NCBI GenBank assembly: GCA_900766265.1
Contig: CAAFUS010000009.1
Span: forward strand, 1 to 64,000
DNA from: Pseudomonadaceae bacterium
GTDB lineage: Bacteria; Pseudomonadota; Gammaproteobacteria; Pseudomonadales; Pseudomonadaceae
DNA: 64,000 bases
Direction of reading: 5' to 3'
Under the pieces are notes generated by a model. It made no database searches and had not been told where the DNA came from. It worked only from the letters and a program-made list of their open reading frames with translations. Below are positions 19,742-29,492 of this stretch, piece by piece. Each line of letters starts with the position of its first letter. Position 1 is the first letter of the stretch. The position numbers and the translations under genes are program-made.

Positions 19742-22012
19742 ATGTTGAACCGTGAGCTCGAAGTCACTCTGAACCTGGCTTTCAAAGAGGCACGTACCAA
19801 GCGCCATGAATTCATGACGGTTGAGCACCTCTTGTTGGCGCTACTGGATAATGAGGCCGCCGCAACCGTGCTGCGTGCATGCGGCGCCAGCCTCGACAAA
19901 CTGCGGCATGATCTGCAGGAATTCATCGATTCCACCACTCCCCTGATCCCACAGCATGACGAAGAGCGCGAAACTCAGCCGACGCTGGGCTTCCAGCGGG
20001 TGCTCCAGAGAGCCGTGTTCCATGTCCAAAGCTCCGGCAAGCGCGAGGTCACCGGTGCCAACGTGCTGGTCGCGATCTTCAGCGAACAGGAAAGCCAGGC
20101 GGTGTTCCTGCTCAAGCAGCAGAATGTCGCTCGCATCGACGTCGTCAACTACATCGCTCATGGCATTTCGAAAGTATCGGGGAATTCATCCGCGCCGGAA
20201 GGCGAGTCCGAAATGCAGGACGAGGAAGGTGGCGAGTCCGCTTCTTCCGGTCATCCGCTCGACGCTTACGCCAGCAATCTAAACGAACTGGCCCGCCAGG
20301 GGCGGATCGATCCGCTGGTAGGGCGCGAGCACGAGGTCGAGCGTGTGGCTCAGATCCTTGCCCGGCGCCGCAAGAACAACCCCTTGCTGGTGGGCGAGGC
20401 CGGCGTCGGCAAGACCGCAATCGCCGAGGGTTTGGCCAAGCGAATCGTCGACAACCAGGTGCCCGAGCTGCTGACTGATAGCGTGGTCTATTCGCTCGAC
20501 CTCGGCGCGCTGCTGGCCGGTACCAAGTACCGGGGTGATTTTGAGAAGCGCTTCAAGGCGCTGCTCGGCGAGTTGCGCAAGCGCCCGCAGGCGATCCTGT
20601 TCATCGACGAGATCCACACGATCATCGGTGCCGGTGCGGCCTCGGGTGGAGTGATGGATGCGTCCAACCTGCTCAAGCCGCTGTTGTCGTCGGGCGAGAT
20701 CCGCTGTATCGGGTCGACGACGTTCCAGGAGTTCCGCGGCATCTTCGAGAAGGACCGCGCGCTTGCGCGCCGCTTCCAGAAGGTCGACGTGATCGAGCCT
20801 TCCGTCGAGGATACCGTCGGCATTCTCAAGGGCCTCAAGTCCCGCTTCGAGCAGCATCACCACATCGAGTATAGCGATGAGGCGCTGCGTGCGGCGGCAG
20901 AACTGGCCTCGCGCTACATCAATGATCGGCACATGCCGGACAAAGCGATTGACGTGATCGACGAGGCGGGTGCTTATCAGCGCCTGCAGCCGGAAGAAAA
21001 GCGCGTCAAGCGTATTGACGTGCCGGAGGTCGAGGACATCGTGGCGAAGATCGCGCGAATTCCGCCCAAGCATGTCAGCAGCTCGGACAAGGAGCTGCTG
21101 CGCAACCTGGAGCGCGACCTCAAGCTCACAGTGTTCGGGCAGGACGATGCAATCGATTCGCTGGCCACGGCGATCAAGTTGTCGCGTGCCGGCCTGAAGG
21201 CGCCGGACAAGCCCGTCGGCTCGTTCCTGTTCGCAGGGCCTACCGGGGTCGGCAAGACCGAGGCGGCGCGTCAGCTGGCCAAGGCGCTGGGCATCGAGCT
21301 GGTGCGCTTCGACATGTCCGAGTACATGGAGCGCCACACCGTGTCACGACTGATCGGTGCTCCGCCGGGTTACGTCGGTTTCGATCAAGGTGGCCTGCTC
21401 ACCGAGGCGATTACCAAGATGCCGCATTGCGTGCTGCTTCTCGACGAGATCGAGAAGGCGCACCCCGAGGTCTTCAACCTGCTGCTGCAAGTAATGGACC
21501 ACGGCACGCTGACCGACAACAACGGGCGCAAGGCGGATTTCCGCAACGTCATCCTGATCATGACCACCAATGCCGGCGCGGAGACCGCGGCGCGTGCGTC
21601 GATCGGTTTTACCCACCAGGATCACGCATCGGATGCGATGGAAGTGATCAAGAAGAGCTTCACGCCCGAGTTCCGCAACCGTCTGGACACCATCATCCAG
21701 TTCGGCCGCCTGAGCCACGAGGTCATCAAGAGCATCGTCGACAAGTTCCTCATCGAGCTGCAGGCTCAGCTCGAAGACAAGCATGTCACGCTCGAGGTTA
21801 CCGACGCGGCGCGCAGCTGGCTGGCCGAGCGGGGGTATGACGTGCAGATGGGGGCTCGTCCGATGGCTCGCCTCATTCAGGACAGGATCAAGCGGCCGCT
21901 GGCTGAGGAGATCCTGTTCGGTGAGCTGGCCGAGCATGGCGGCGTGGTGCACGTGGATGTGCGGGACGGCGAAGTGTTCTTCGAGTTCGAGACTGCGGCA
22001 GAAATGGCCTGA
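19742..22012 (+). CDS. clpA: ATP-dependent Clp protease ATP-binding subunit ClpA
   Basis: AAA+ unfoldase of the ClpAP protease. The 756-residue product has the N-domain (MLNRELEVTLNLAFKEARTKRHEFMTVEHLLLALL) that binds ClpS, a first AAA module with Walker A GEAGVGKT and Walker B ILFIDEIH, and a second with GPTGVGKT and VLLLDEIEKAH. Length equals the family norm. An AGAGG lies upstream of the ATG at 19742; a GTG three codons earlier is in frame but unlikely. It is followed by a bidirectional terminator. Confidence 0.98.
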   Translation: MLNRELEVTLNLAFKEARTKRHEFMTVEHLLLALLDNEAAATVLRACGASLDKLRHDLQEFIDSTTPLIPQHDEERETQPTLGFQRVLQRAVFHVQSSGKREVTGANVLVAIFSEQESQAVFLLKQQNVARIDVVNYIAHGISKVSGNSSAPEGESEMQDEEGGESASSGHPLDAYASNLNELARQGRIDPLVGREHEVERVAQILARRRKNNPLLVGEAGVGKTAIAEGLAKRIVDNQVPELLTDSVVYSLDLGALLAGTKYRGDFEKRFKALLGELRKRPQAILFIDEIHTIIGAGAASGGVMDASNLLKPLLSSGEIRCIGSTTFQEFRGIFEKDRALARRFQKVDVIEPSVEDTVGILKGLKSRFEQHHHIEYSDEALRAAAELASRYINDRHMPDKAIDVIDEAGAYQRLQPEEKRVKRIDVPEVEDIVAKIARIPPKHVSSSDKELLRNLERDLKLTVFGQDDAIDSLATAIKLSRAGLKAPDKPVGSFLFAGPTGVGKTEAARQLAKALGIELVRFDMSEYMERHTVSRLIGAPPGYVGFDQGGLLTEAITKMPHCVLLLDEIEKAHPEVFNLLLQVMDHGTLTDNNGRKADFRNVILIMTTNAGAETAARASIGFTHQDHASDAMEVIKKSFTPEFRNRLDTIIQFGRLSHEVIKSIVDKFLIELQAQLEDKHVTLEVTDAARSWLAERGYDVQMGARPMARLIQDRIKRPLAEEILFGELAEHGGVVHVDVRDGEVFFEFETAAEMA

Positions 22013-22069
22013 GGCGATAGGCCTGGAGTCTGAGGAATCAGGCACCAGGCCCGATTTTCGAGCAACTAC

Positions 22070-22097
22070 AAAAAACCCGGCTCAGGCCGGGTTTTTT
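22070..22097. terminator. bidirectional terminator between clpA and infA
   Basis: AAAAAACCCGG / CCGGGTTTTTT with a CTCAGG loop. It has A-run and T-run flanks, and lies between the convergent clpA and infA. Confidence 0.9.
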
Positions 22098-22111
22098 CAT
22101 TCGTCTGCGTT

Positions 22112-22330
22112 TTAGCGCGCGCGATAGGTGATGCGACCCTTGCTGAGGTCATACGGGGTCAGTTCGACGCGAACCTTGTCCCCGGTGAGAATCCGGATGT
22201 AGTTCTTGCGCATCTTTCCGGAGATGTGCGCAGTAACGACGTGCCCGTTTTCCAACTCCACACGAAACATGGTGTTAGGCAGGGTGTCGACGACAGTACC
22301 TTCCATTTCGAAGCTGTCTTCTTTCGACAT
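22112..22330 (-). CDS. infA: translation initiation factor IF-1
   Basis: A 72-residue S1/OB-fold initiation factor, exactly the usual length. The sequence [50 protein letters not shown] is characteristic. It blocks the ribosomal A site during initiation with IF-2 and IF-3. The start is the family ATG at 22330; the ORF runs 21 codons further upstream. As in E. coli it sits beside the aat/bpt and clpA genes. Confidence 0.97.
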
Positions 22331-22429
22331 GCAGTAAAGCCCTCGGTGTTCAGTGGTGGCCTGGCGCGAGTTGTGCCCAGGCAAAAGCGGCAAGCATTGT
22401 GCCTGAAACGCACCTGTGCGCCAAGGGCT

Positions 22430-23137
22430 TCAGCTAAGGCTCACCCAGCGCTGATTCACTAAGAGCTCTATAGGGCGGTACTCGGTCTTGTAGTTCATCT
22501 TGCGGCAGTTCTTGATCCAGTAGCCGAGGTACACCGCTTGGAGGCCCAGCCGAGCGGCTTCTCCGATTTGCCAGAGGATGGCGTACCGGCCGAGGCTGCG
22601 GCGTTCTTCGTTTGGATCGTAGAACGTGTACACCGCCGAAAGCCCGTTCGGGAGAACGTCGGTCACCGCCACGGCGAGCAGGCGGCCTTCAAGGCGAAAC
22701 TCATAAAAATGGCAAAAGGGCAGGTCACGTACCAGGAACGTGTGGAACTGGTCGCGGCTCGGCGGATACATGTCGCCGTCGGCGTGGCGCTGCTCGATAT
22801 AGCGCGCGTACAGGGAATAGTATTCGTCGGTGAAAGCAGGTCGGACTTTCCTGACCTGGAGGTCGGCGTTGCGCTTCAGGATGCGTTTCTGCTGGCGGTT
22901 CGGCGTAATGCCTGCCGCCGGGATGCGCGCCGGGATGCAAGCAGTGCAGCGCTGGCAATGCGGGCGGTAGAGGTGGTCGCCGCTGCGCCGAAAGCCCATC
23001 TCCGAAAGTTCGGCATAGACCTGTACATCCATCGGCTGGCTGGGATCGAGAAACAGCGTGGTCGCCTGCTCGTCCGGCAGGTAACTGCAGGGGTGGGGCT
23101 GCGTTGCGTAAAACTTGAGGCGAGCCAGTGAGGTCAT
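22430..23137 (-). CDS. bpt: aspartate/glutamate leucyltransferase
   Basis: Transfers leucine from Leu-tRNA to N-terminal Asp or Glu, producing ClpS-recognised N-degrons. The 235-residue product has the conserved N-terminal Cys region (YATQPHPCSYLPDEQATTLFLDP) and the CQRCTACIPARIP cluster, and the C-terminal VYLGYWIKNCRKMNYKTEYRPIE block of the ATE/Bpt family. The ATG at 23137 is preferred over a TTG two codons upstream. It lies 52 bp downstream of aat in the same direction, so the two transferases are probably one operon. Confidence 0.95.
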   Translation of the reverse strand: MTSLARLKFYATQPHPCSYLPDEQATTLFLDPSQPMDVQVYAELSEMGFRRSGDHLYRPHCQRCTACIPARIPAAGITPNRQQKRILKRNADLQVRKVRPAFTDEYYSLYARYIEQRHADGDMYPPSRDQFHTFLVRDLPFCHFYEFRLEGRLLAVAVTDVLPNGLSAVYTFYDPNEERRSLGRYAILWQIGEAARLGLQAVYLGYWIKNCRKMNYKTEYRPIELLVNQRWVSLS

Positions 23138-23189
23138 GGTCAACTCTCAGCGATCTTGAACTGAGTGTAGGTCAGGCTCGTGTCATCGA

Positions 23190-23870
23190 CTAGATGATCC
23201 AGTCTGCAGAACTGTCCTGATCCAGGCACCTCGTCAGGGTTTCGGCAAATTGCTCCCGGGAAATCGGTCGGGCGCCGAAGCTGGCCAGATGCTGCGTCGG
23301 CATCTGGCAGTCTATGAGTTCGAATCCCCAGTGACGAAGATGTTCCGTCAGGCAAGCAAAGCCGACCTTTGATGCGTCGCTGGCGCGGCTGAACATCGAT
23401 TCACCAAAAAACAGACGGCCCATGGCCAGGCCGTACAGCCCGCCAACAAGCTGATTATCGCGCCACACCTCGACCGAGTGAGCGATTCCCTGGGCGTGCA
23501 GCTCGATATAGGCCGACTGCATCGGTGATGTGATCCAAGTGCCGTCTGTGTAGTCGCGCGGCGCGGCGCATTCTTGAATGACCTGTGTGAAGGCTCTGTC
23601 GATGGTCACCCGATACTCGCCCTGACGGATGCGCTTGCGCAGGCTGCGCGATACGTGAAGCTCGCCCGGATAAAGCACGGTGCGTGGGTCGGGCGACCAC
23701 CAGAGAATCGGCTGCCCGTCCTGATACCAGGGAAAGCAGCCGTGGCGATAGGCGGCGATCAGGCGCGCCGGGGACAGGTCCCCGCCCGCAGCCAGCAGCC
23801 CGTTTGGCTGGCGCAGCGCCGTTTCCAGAGGCGGAAAGCTCAGATCGTCGCGCTGCAACCAGGTCAACAT
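23190..23870 (-). CDS. aat: leucyl/phenylalanyl-tRNA-protein transferase
   Basis: Adds Leu or Phe to N-terminal Lys or Arg, marking proteins for ClpSAP. The 226-residue product has family blocks FPPLETALRQPNGLLAAGGDLSPARLIAAYRHGCFPWY and ILWWSPDPRTVLYPGELHVSRSLRK, and GLAMGRLFFGESMFSRASDASK around the catalytic region. It is 26 bp upstream of nothing else on its strand except trxB, which starts further right; the three minus-strand genes trxB-aat-bpt run in one direction. Confidence 0.95.
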   Translation of the reverse strand: MLTWLQRDDLSFPPLETALRQPNGLLAAGGDLSPARLIAAYRHGCFPWYQDGQPILWWSPDPRTVLYPGELHVSRSLRKRIRQGEYRVTIDRAFTQVIQECAAPRDYTDGTWITSPMQSAYIELHAQGIAHSVEVWRDNQLVGGLYGLAMGRLFFGESMFSRASDASKVGFACLTEHLRHWGFELIDCQMPTQHLASFGARPISREQFAETLTRCLDQDSSADWII

Positions 23871-23896
23871 GGGCGATAGGGTCGGTGGGGGAGGGG

Positions 23897-24844
23897 TCAG
23901 TTGTCGAGGAACTTCTCTGCGTCCAGGGCGGCCATGCAGCCTGCGCCGGCAGACGTGATCGCCTGACGATAGACGTGGTCGGCTACATCGCCGGCGGCGA
24001 AAACGCCCGGGATGTTGGTACTGGTGGCGTCGCCTTCGCTCCCGCCGCGTACCTTCAGGTAGCCGTCACGCATCTCGAGTTGGCCCTGGAAGAGATCGGT
24101 ATTGGGCTTGTGGCCGATGGCGATGAATACGCCGGCGAGCTCCAGCGTGCTTTCCGTGTCGTCCAGGGTGCTCTTCAGACGTATGCCCGTCACACCGCTG
24201 GCATCGCCCAGCACTTCCTCGAGGGTGTGGTTCCAGTGCAGCCGAATGTTGCCATTGGCGGCCTTCTCCATGATCTTGTCTTGGAGGATTTTCTCGGAGC
24301 GAAGCTTGTCGCGCCGATGCACCAGGTGCACTTCCTTGGCGATGTTGGACAGGTATAAGGCTTCCTCGACGGCCGTATTGCCGCCACCGATCACGGCAAC
24401 CACCTGGTTGCGGTAGAAGAATCCGTCGCAGGTCGCGCAGGCGGAGACGCCGCGGCCCGCGAAGGCTTCCTCCGAGGGCAGGCCGAGGTACTGTGCGGAT
24501 GCGCCGGTGGCGATGATCAGGGCATCGCAGGTATAGGTGCCGCTGTCACCCGTGAGCGTGAAAGGACGGTTCTGCAGATCAACCGTATGGATATGGTCGT
24601 GCACGATCTGCGTCTCGAAGCGTTCGGCGTGCTGCTGCATGCGATCCATCAGACCCGGGCCGGTCAGCCCTTCGGGGTCGCCCGGCCAGTTGTCCACTTC
24701 GGTGGTGGTGGTCAGCTGTCCGCCAGGCTGGATCCCAGTGATGACCACAGGCTTGAGGTTGGCCCGCGCTGCGTACACCGCTGCGGTGTATCCGGCCGGG
24801 CCGGAGCCGAGGATGATCAGACGCGAATGCTTGACTTCACTCAT
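23897..24844 (-). CDS. trxB: thioredoxin reductase
   Basis: NADPH-dependent flavoenzyme that reduces thioredoxin. The 315-residue product has an N-terminal FAD motif GSGPAGYTAA, the redox centre CATC at 136-139, an NADPH motif GGGNTAVEEALYLS and the C-terminal FAD motif GVFAAGDVADHVYRQAITSAGAGCMAA. All catalytic residues are present. It is the first gene of the minus-strand trxB-aat-bpt run, and diverges from ftsK across 215 bp that must hold both promoters. Confidence 0.97.
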   Translation of the reverse strand: MSEVKHSRLIILGSGPAGYTAAVYAARANLKPVVITGIQPGGQLTTTTEVDNWPGDPEGLTGPGLMDRMQQHAERFETQIVHDHIHTVDLQNRPFTLTGDSGTYTCDALIIATGASAQYLGLPSEEAFAGRGVSACATCDGFFYRNQVVAVIGGGNTAVEEALYLSNIAKEVHLVHRRDKLRSEKILQDKIMEKAANGNIRLHWNHTLEEVLGDASGVTGIRLKSTLDDTESTLELAGVFIAIGHKPNTDLFQGQLEMRDGYLKVRGGSEGDATSTNIPGVFAAGDVADHVYRQAITSAGAGCMAALDAEKFLDN

Positions 24845-25059
24845 AAAAAGCCCTCATAAGCCTTTGTTGCGAATAGAGAAGCGTGCTCGAATCGAGCCGC
24901 AGAGGAAAAGTTGCCGGTTATGCTACACCGAAGCTCGGGTAAAAGCCCAAGCGGCCAGGGAACCGACATGGCATCACGTCGACAAACCCGTACAATGGCC
25001 AGGTTCCAGCCGGTCACGGCTAAACAGATCGCGCCCGACGGCGCAGGAAAGAACGCGTT

Positions 25060-27468
25060 TTGAAGAATACCTCCGTACCTTCACTTGCCGCCGCCTGGCG
25101 TCAGCAGTTGCATTACCGTCTCAAGGAGGGCGCCCTCATCGCGCTCGGCGCCTTGTGCGCCTACCTATGGATGGCCCTGCTCACCTACGACGCGGGAGAC
25201 CCGGGCTGGACCCATACCAGCAACGTCCAGCAGGTGCAGAACGCCGCGGGGCGTGCCGGTGCCTGGTTTGCCGATGTGCTGTTCATGGCGCTCGGCTATT
25301 TCGCCTATCTGTTTCCATTGCTGCTCGGCATCAAGACCTGGCAGGTGTTTCGTGCACGCCATCAGCCCTGGTCGTGGAGCGGTTGGCTGTTCTCATGGCG
25401 CCTGATCGGCCTGGTGTTCCTCGTTCTGTCAGGTTCGGCGCTTGCCTACATCCACTTCGATGCGGCCAATCACCTGCCGGCGTCCGCAGGTGGTGCGGTG
25501 GGCGAGAGCCTCGGGCAGTTGGCAGTGATGTCGTTGAACGTGCAGGGCAGCACGCTGGTTTTCCTGGCCTTGTTCCTGTTCGGCCTGACCGTGTTCACAG
25601 ACCTGTCCTGGTTCAAGGTGATGGACGTCACCGGCAAGATCACCCTGGATCTCGGCGAGCTGATCCAGAGCTTCTTCAGCCGCTGGTGGGCCAGCCGCAC
25701 GGAGCGGCAGCAGAAGGTGGCGCGCCTGCGCGACGCCGACGATCTGGTCAACGAGGTCGCCGCGCCGATGGTTGCGGACAAGCGTGAGCGTGCCAAGGTC
25801 AAGGAGCGCGTCATCGAGCGCGAAGAAGCCTTGGCCAAGCACATGAGCGAACGCGAGAAGCGTCCCGCTCCGGTTATTGCCCCGCCGGTTCCTGCCAAAC
25901 CGGTGGAGCCGAGCAAGCGTGTGCTTAAGGAAAAACAGGCCAACCTGTTCGTCGATACCGCGGTCGAAGGCAGCCTGCCGCCTATCTCGCTACTCGATGT
26001 CGCCGAAAAGCAGCAGAAGCAATATTCGCCCGAATCACTTGAGGCGATGTCGCGGCTGCTGGAAATCAAGCTCAAGGAATTCGGTGTCGAGGTCATCGTC
26101 GAGTCGGTTCACCCGGGCCCGGTCATTACCCGTTTCGAGATCCAGCCGGCGGCCGGCGTGAAGGTCAGCCGCATCTCGAACCTCGCTAAGGATCTGGCGC
26201 GTTCGCTGGCGGTGATCAGCGTACGGGTGGTGGAAGTCATCCCTGGCAAGACCACTGTCGGCATCGAGATTCCCAACGAGGACCGGCAGATCGTCCGCTT
26301 CTCCGAGGTCCTTTCGTCGACCCAGTACGACGAAGCCAAGTCGCCGGTCACCATCGCGCTCGGCCATGACATCGGCGGAAAGCCGGTCACCGCCGACCTG
26401 GCCAAGATGCCTCACCTGCTGGTGGCCGGTACTACCGGTTCCGGTAAATCCGTCGGGGTCAACGCCATGATCCTGTCGATCCTGTTCAAGTCTACGCCCG
26501 AAGAGGCACGGCTGATCATGATCGACCCGAAGATGCTGGAGTTGTCGATCTACGAAGGCATTCCTCACCTGTTGTGCCCCGTGGTTACCGATATGAAGGA
26601 GGCGGCCAACGCCTTGCGCTGGTCCGTCGCGGAGATGGAGCGGCGCTACAAGCTGATGGCGGCCATGGGCGTGAGGAACCTCGCCGGCTTCAACCGCAAG
26701 GTCAAGGATGCCGAGGAGGCGGGTACGCCGCTGACCGACCCGCTCTATCGGCGCGAAAGCATGGAAGACGAGGCGCCGCTGCTCAAGACGCTGCCGACCA
26801 TCGTGGTGATCGTCGACGAGTTCGCGGACATGATGATGATCGTCGGCAAGAAGGTCGAGGAGCTGATCGCCCGTATCGCGCAGAAGGCGCGGGCCGCCGG
26901 TATCCATCTGATCCTTGCGACCCAGCGCCCCTCAGTGGACGTCATCACGGGCCTGATCAAGGCGAACATCCCGACGCGAATGGCGTTCCAGGTTTCGAGC
27001 AAGATCGACTCGCGAACCATCCTCGACCAGGGAGGCGCCGAACAATTGCTCGGGCACGGTGACATGCTCTATCTGCCGCCAGGCACCGGTCTGCCGATCC
27101 GGGTGCACGGCGCCTTCGTTTCGGATGATGAAGTTCACCGCGTGGTGGAAGCCTGGAAGGCCCGTGGCGCGCCGGACTACATCGAGGAGATCCTTGCCGG
27201 AGTCGAAGAAAGCGGCAGCGGGTTCGAGGGCGGCGGCGAAGGCGGCGGTGGCGGCGAGGGCAGCGAAGAGGATCCGCTCTACGACGAAGCGGTGCGCTTC
27301 GTGCTCGAAAGCCGGCGCGCGTCGATTTCCGCCGTGCAGCGCAAGCTGAAGATCGGCTACAACCGCGCCGCCCGCATGATCGAAGCCATGGAAATGGCGG
27401 GCGTCGTGACCTCCATGAACACCAATGGCTCGCGCGAAGTGATCGCGCCGGCCCCGATTCGCGATTGA
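25060..27468 (+). CDS. ftsK: DNA translocase FtsK
   Basis: Septum-anchored motor that clears the chromosome terminus and activates XerCD at dif. The 802-residue product has four membrane helices in the first 180 residues, a short linker, a RecA-type motor with Walker A GTTGSGKS near residue 457 and Walker B TIVVIVDEFADMM, and a C-terminal winged-helix gamma domain (DEAVRFVLESRRASISAVQRKLKIGYNRAARMIEAME) that reads KOPS and contacts XerD. It starts with TTG, with AGGAAAG upstream. A Gly-rich low-complexity hinge precedes gamma. The dif site is 19.6 kb downstream in the same window. Confidence 0.97.
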   Translation: MKNTSVPSLAAAWRQQLHYRLKEGALIALGALCAYLWMALLTYDAGDPGWTHTSNVQQVQNAAGRAGAWFADVLFMALGYFAYLFPLLLGIKTWQVFRARHQPWSWSGWLFSWRLIGLVFLVLSGSALAYIHFDAANHLPASAGGAVGESLGQLAVMSLNVQGSTLVFLALFLFGLTVFTDLSWFKVMDVTGKITLDLGELIQSFFSRWWASRTERQQKVARLRDADDLVNEVAAPMVADKRERAKVKERVIEREEALAKHMSEREKRPAPVIAPPVPAKPVEPSKRVLKEKQANLFVDTAVEGSLPPISLLDVAEKQQKQYSPESLEAMSRLLEIKLKEFGVEVIVESVHPGPVITRFEIQPAAGVKVSRISNLAKDLARSLAVISVRVVEVIPGKTTVGIEIPNEDRQIVRFSEVLSSTQYDEAKSPVTIALGHDIGGKPVTADLAKMPHLLVAGTTGSGKSVGVNAMILSILFKSTPEEARLIMIDPKMLELSIYEGIPHLLCPVVTDMKEAANALRWSVAEMERRYKLMAAMGVRNLAGFNRKVKDAEEAGTPLTDPLYRRESMEDEAPLLKTLPTIVVIVDEFADMMMIVGKKVEELIARIAQKARAAGIHLILATQRPSVDVITGLIKANIPTRMAFQVSSKIDSRTILDQGGAEQLLGHGDMLYLPPGTGLPIRVHGAFVSDDEVHRVVEAWKARGAPDYIEEILAGVEESGSGFEGGGEGGGGGEGSEEDPLYDEAVRFVLESRRASISAVQRKLKIGYNRAARMIEAMEMAGVVTSMNTNGSREVIAPAPIRD

Positions 27469-27482
27469 TCGCCGAGGTTCAA

Positions 27483-28109
27483 ATGCATTTGATACGCGTG
27501 CTGTTCGCCTCCGCCCTGTTGTTCGCCGTGGGCCCGGCTCACGCCGATCAGGCGGTCTCCACCGAACGGCTGACGGCTCTGTTAAGCAAGGCCGAGACGC
27601 TGAGCGGGCGTTTTTCCCAGCTGTCCCTCGACGGGACCGGCACCCAGCTCCAGGAGGCTTCGGGTGAACTGGCACTCAAGCGCCCCGGGCAGTTCCGCTG
27701 GCATACCGATGCGCCGATGGAGCAGTTGCTGGTATCCGACGGTAACAAGGTCTGGTTGTACGACCCGGACCTGGAGCAGGTCACTATCCAAACCCTGGAC
27801 CAGCGCCTGACCCATACCCCGGCGCTGTTGCTTTCCGGCGACGTTTCCGAAATCAGTCAGAACTTCGAAATTTCCCACAAGGAAGCCGGTGACGTGGTGG
27901 ACTTCGTGCTCAAGCCCAAGGCCAGCGATACGCTGTTCGACAACTTGCGGTTGTCCTTCCGGGGCGGGGTAATCAACGACATGCAGCTGATCGACAGCGT
28001 CGGCCAGCGCACCAACATTCTCTTCATGGGCGTGAAGATGAACGAGCCGATCCCGGCTGATCAGTTCACCTTTCAAATTCCCGCCGGCGCGGACGTCATT
28101 ACCGAGTGA
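27483..28109 (+). CDS. lolA: outer-membrane lipoprotein carrier protein LolA
   Basis: Periplasmic chaperone that carries lipoproteins from LolCDE to LolB. The 208-residue product has a signal peptide (MHLIRVLFASALLFAVGPAHA) and the LolA pattern of alternating strands, with GELALKRPGQFRWHTDAPMEQLLVSDGNKVWLYDPDLEQVT. The ATG at 27483 follows GAGG; the upstream in-frame start overlaps the ftsK stop and would break the signal peptide. It is 14 bp after ftsK, a conserved pairing. Confidence 0.95.
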   Translation: MHLIRVLFASALLFAVGPAHADQAVSTERLTALLSKAETLSGRFSQLSLDGTGTQLQEASGELALKRPGQFRWHTDAPMEQLLVSDGNKVWLYDPDLEQVTIQTLDQRLTHTPALLLSGDVSEISQNFEISHKEAGDVVDFVLKPKASDTLFDNLRLSFRGGVINDMQLIDSVGQRTNILFMGVKMNEPIPADQFTFQIPAGADVITE

Positions 28110-28166
28110 CGTTCGACCGCGCTTGACCTGCCGCGGCCCGTGTCGCCGCTTGAGGCCCTAGGCTCG

Positions 28167-29492
28167 ATGGACCTGTTCAGTCGCGAACCCGTATCCCAGC
28201 CGCTGGCGGCGCGCTTGCGTGCGACCACGCTGGATGAGTACGTGGGGCAGGAACATCTGCTCGCCCGGGGTAAGCCCTTACGCGAGGCGCTGGAGCAGGG
28301 CGCTCTGCACTCGATGATTTTCTGGGGGCCGCCCGGGGTCGGCAAGACCACTCTGGCGCGCCTGCTGGCGAAGGTTTCCGACGCTCACTTCGAGACGGTC
28401 TCGGCGGTGCTCGCCGGGGTCAAGGAAATCCGTCAGGCGGTCGAGGTGGCCAAGCAGCAGGCTGCCCAGTATGGGCGCCGGACGATCCTCTTCGTCGACG
28501 AGGTGCATCGCTTCAACAAGTCCCAGCAGGACGCCTTCCTGCCCTATGTCGAGGATGGCACGCTGATCTTCATCGGCGCGACCACCGAGAACCCTTCCTT
28601 CGAGCTGAACAACGCATTGCTGTCCCGCGCCCGCGTCTACGTGCTCAAAAGCCTGGACGAGCAGGCGATGCGCCGTCTGGTCGAGCGCGCGCTGACCGAA
28701 CCCAAAGGGCTGGGCGATCTTCATCTGAGCCTGCCGGAGGAAAGCTTTCGCATGTTGCTTGCCGCCGCCGATGGCGACGGGCGGCGGTTGCTCAACCTGC
28801 TAGAGAACGCCTCGGACCTGGCCGAGCCGGGTGAGCCCATCCCCGCTTCCTTGCTGCAGGATCTGCTGGGCGACAGCAGGCGTCGCTTCGACAAAGGCGG
28901 TGAGGCCTTCTACGACCAGATCTCCGCGCTGCACAAGTCGGTGCGTGGGTCGAATCCCGACGCGGCGCTGTACTGGTTCGCCCGCATGCTCGACGGTGGC
29001 TGCGATCCGCTTTACATCGCCCGGCGCGTCGTGCGCATGGCGAGCGAGGAAATCGGTAACGCCGACCCGCGTGCGTTGGGCCTGTGCCTCAACGCCTGGG
29101 ACGTGCAGGAGCGCCTGGGCAGCCCGGAAGGCGAGCTGGCTGTCGCCCAGGCGATCGTGTATCTCGCCTGCGCCCCCAAGAGCAACGCGGTCTACACCGC
29201 CTTCAAGGCGGCCATGCGCGATGCGGCGGAGAACGGCTCGCAGGAAGTCCCGCTGCACCTTCGCAACGCCCCCACGCGGCTGATGAAAGAGCTCGGTTAC
29301 GGAGAGGAATATCGCTACGCCCATGACGAGCCGGATGCCTACGCCGCAGGCGAGGACTATTTCCCCGAAGCCCTGACGCCGCGTCAGTACTACCAGCCGG
29401 TGCCGCGGGGCCTGGAGGGCAAGATCCGCGACAAGCTAGAACACCTGGCCCGGCTGGACCGGGAAAGCCCTCGCCGCAGGAGAAAACCTTGA
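28167..29492 (+). CDS. rarA: replication-associated recombination protein RarA (MgsA)
   Basis: AAA+ ATPase of the clamp-loader clade that acts at stalled replication forks. The 441-residue product has a conserved start (MDLF...PLAARLRATTLDEYVGQEHLL), Walker A GPPGVGKT, Walker B TILFVDEVHRFNKSQQD, sensor 1 GATTENPSFELN, and the tetramerisation tail. An in-frame GTG nine codons earlier lacks homology. It lies in a plus-strand run with lolA and crcB and is linked to crcB by overlap. Confidence 0.95.
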   Translation: MDLFSREPVSQPLAARLRATTLDEYVGQEHLLARGKPLREALEQGALHSMIFWGPPGVGKTTLARLLAKVSDAHFETVSAVLAGVKEIRQAVEVAKQQAAQYGRRTILFVDEVHRFNKSQQDAFLPYVEDGTLIFIGATTENPSFELNNALLSRARVYVLKSLDEQAMRRLVERALTEPKGLGDLHLSLPEESFRMLLAAADGDGRRLLNLLENASDLAEPGEPIPASLLQDLLGDSRRRFDKGGEAFYDQISALHKSVRGSNPDAALYWFARMLDGGCDPLYIARRVVRMASEEIGNADPRALGLCLNAWDVQERLGSPEGELAVAQAIVYLACAPKSNAVYTAFKAAMRDAAENGSQEVPLHLRNAPTRLMKELGYGEEYRYAHDEPDAYAAGEDYFPEALTPRQYYQPVPRGLEGKIRDKLEHLARLDRESPRRRRKP